Assembly: GCA_012798055.1 (NCBI GenBank)
Contig: JAAZOA010000360.1
Coordinates: 1-5,782, forward strand
Source: Syntrophomonadaceae bacterium
GTDB lineage: Bacteria > Bacillota > Syntrophomonadia > Syntrophomonadales > Syntrophomonadaceae
DNA: 5,782 nt
Direction of reading: 5' to 3'
A program made the translations under genes and the position numbers. The stretch's first letter is position 1; each line of letters opens with the position of its first letter. Below are positions 5,158 through 5,782 of this stretch, piece by piece. The notes under the pieces are model-generated. The model was not told where the DNA came from. It was given only the letters and a program-made list of their open reading frames with translations, and made no database searches.

Positions 5158-5782
5158 TTACTCCAGCTCGAAGCCGAATTTACGGGCTATCTTTTCATAG
5201 GTTGGTACTGGCACCCCGTACCTGTTACCCATCCGCACCACTTCGAACACCAGGCCATCTATCTCAGATTCCCTGCCCTGGCGCATGTCCCTCTGCATGG
5301 AGGTGGCCACAGTGGGCAGGAGATTGCCCAGGATTTCGAGGTTGGTAGCCACGATATCGACCTGGAAAGCTATACCCATGGCCCTGGCCAGGGCTTCGAT
5401 CTCCCGCATCAGGGCGATGAATGTATCCCTGACCTGGCCTTCCTGCTGAGCTGCGCCCGCATCGATATCGTAATAGGCTCCGCAGGCCGCCATGGGGCTG
5501 ACATAGGAAAACTTCTGCAAGGCATCCCGCCTGATATTCTCAGACAGGATGGCGGTGATGCCGCTGGCCTCCAGGTCAGCGGCGACCTGCTCCAGAACCG
5601 GACGGTATTCCCCGGGGTCTCTCACCCCGAAGACTACCCGGAATATGTCGCCGGACTGCAGGATAGTGCCCGGTTCTGGTATTTCCGCCGCAATATATAT
5701 GCACCCATCGGTCACCAGGAGTTCGGGCAGCATTTCCTGCATCCTCCCCCCGGTCCCGTAAATATTCAGGAGCGGGATCACC
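5158..5782 (-). CDS. 2-dehydropantoate 2-reductase (ketopantoate reductase) family protein, 5'-truncated by the window
   Basis: About 208 C-terminal residues are visible; the N-terminal Rossmann part (roughly 100 residues, with the NADPH-binding GxGxxG) lies beyond the right edge. The GTG at 5781 is an internal valine, not the start. Numbering from that codon, the text PLLNIYGTGGRMQEMLP (3-19) ends the nucleotide-binding domain, and the helical C-terminal domain follows. Compared from memory with E. coli PanE, K90 matches the catalytic lysine (K176), and S161 and E173 match S244 and E256, with the same 12-residue spacing. However, the asparagines that follow the lysine in PanE are replaced by FSYVSPMAACGAYYD (91-105). 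This may therefore be a related 2-ketoacid reductase rather than the pantothenate enzyme, so no gene symbol is given. NADPH-dependent reduction of ketopantoate to pantoate is the family reaction. The enzyme is expected to be cytoplasmic. It lies just upstream of the ABC exporter gene. Confidence 0.88.
   Translation of the reverse strand, partial: VIPLLNIYGTGGRMQEMLPELLVTDGCIYIAAEIPEPGTILQSGDIFRVVFGVRDPGEYRPVLEQVAADLEASGITAILSENIRRDALQKFSYVSPMAACGAYYDIDAGAAQQEGQVRDTFIALMREIEALARAMGIAFQVDIVATNLEILGNLLPTVATSMQRDMRQGRESEIDGLVFEVVRMGNRYGVPVPTYEKIARKFGFELE

Overview
The window looks like an ordinary stretch of an anaerobic, Firmicutes-type (Clostridia-like) chromosome. The reasons are strong AGGAGG-type ribosome-binding sites, short genes with tight spacing, a TTG start on one small gene, and an ABC exporter and ketopantoate-reductase-like protein whose sequences read to me like those of Clostridia. 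This placement rests on style and remembered similarity only. The left half appears lower in G+C than the ABC/reductase half.

Left part (1-2122), envelope and secreted proteins: a small exported one-domain protein with a calcium-loop-like motif (31-501) is closed by a clear hairpin terminator (525-556). It is followed by a membrane-anchored GDSL/SGNH hydrolase (642-1424; ATG 642 is preferred over the upstream GTG 600). Convergent to that is a membrane-anchored protein of unknown function on the minus strand (1517-2122), with well-patterned motifs that I recall from an uncharacterised bacterial family.

Middle part (2123-3299), tiny genes: a 62-aa minus-strand protein with a 19-residue internal repeat (2272-2460) lies divergent to a 62-aa single-pass membrane protein on the plus strand (2697-2885). 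Promoter-like sequences for each lie in the 236-bp gap between them. A 61-aa minus-strand ORF with a TTG start (2961-3146) converges on the membrane-protein gene. A perfect 10-bp hairpin between their stops (2910-2934) could terminate both.

Right part (3300-5782), minus strand: a complete half-size ABC exporter with all catalytic motifs (3300-5117) lies 40 bp downstream of the C-terminal two thirds of a 2-dehydropantoate 2-reductase family protein that runs off the right edge. These two, and possibly the TTG-start ORF, are probably one minus-strand transcript ending at 2910-2934.

No rRNA, tRNA, CRISPR array, insertion sequence or phage gene was seen. No obvious new multi-gene system is visible. 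The most unexplained items are the small genes at 2272-3146 and the uncharacterised envelope protein at 1517-2122.
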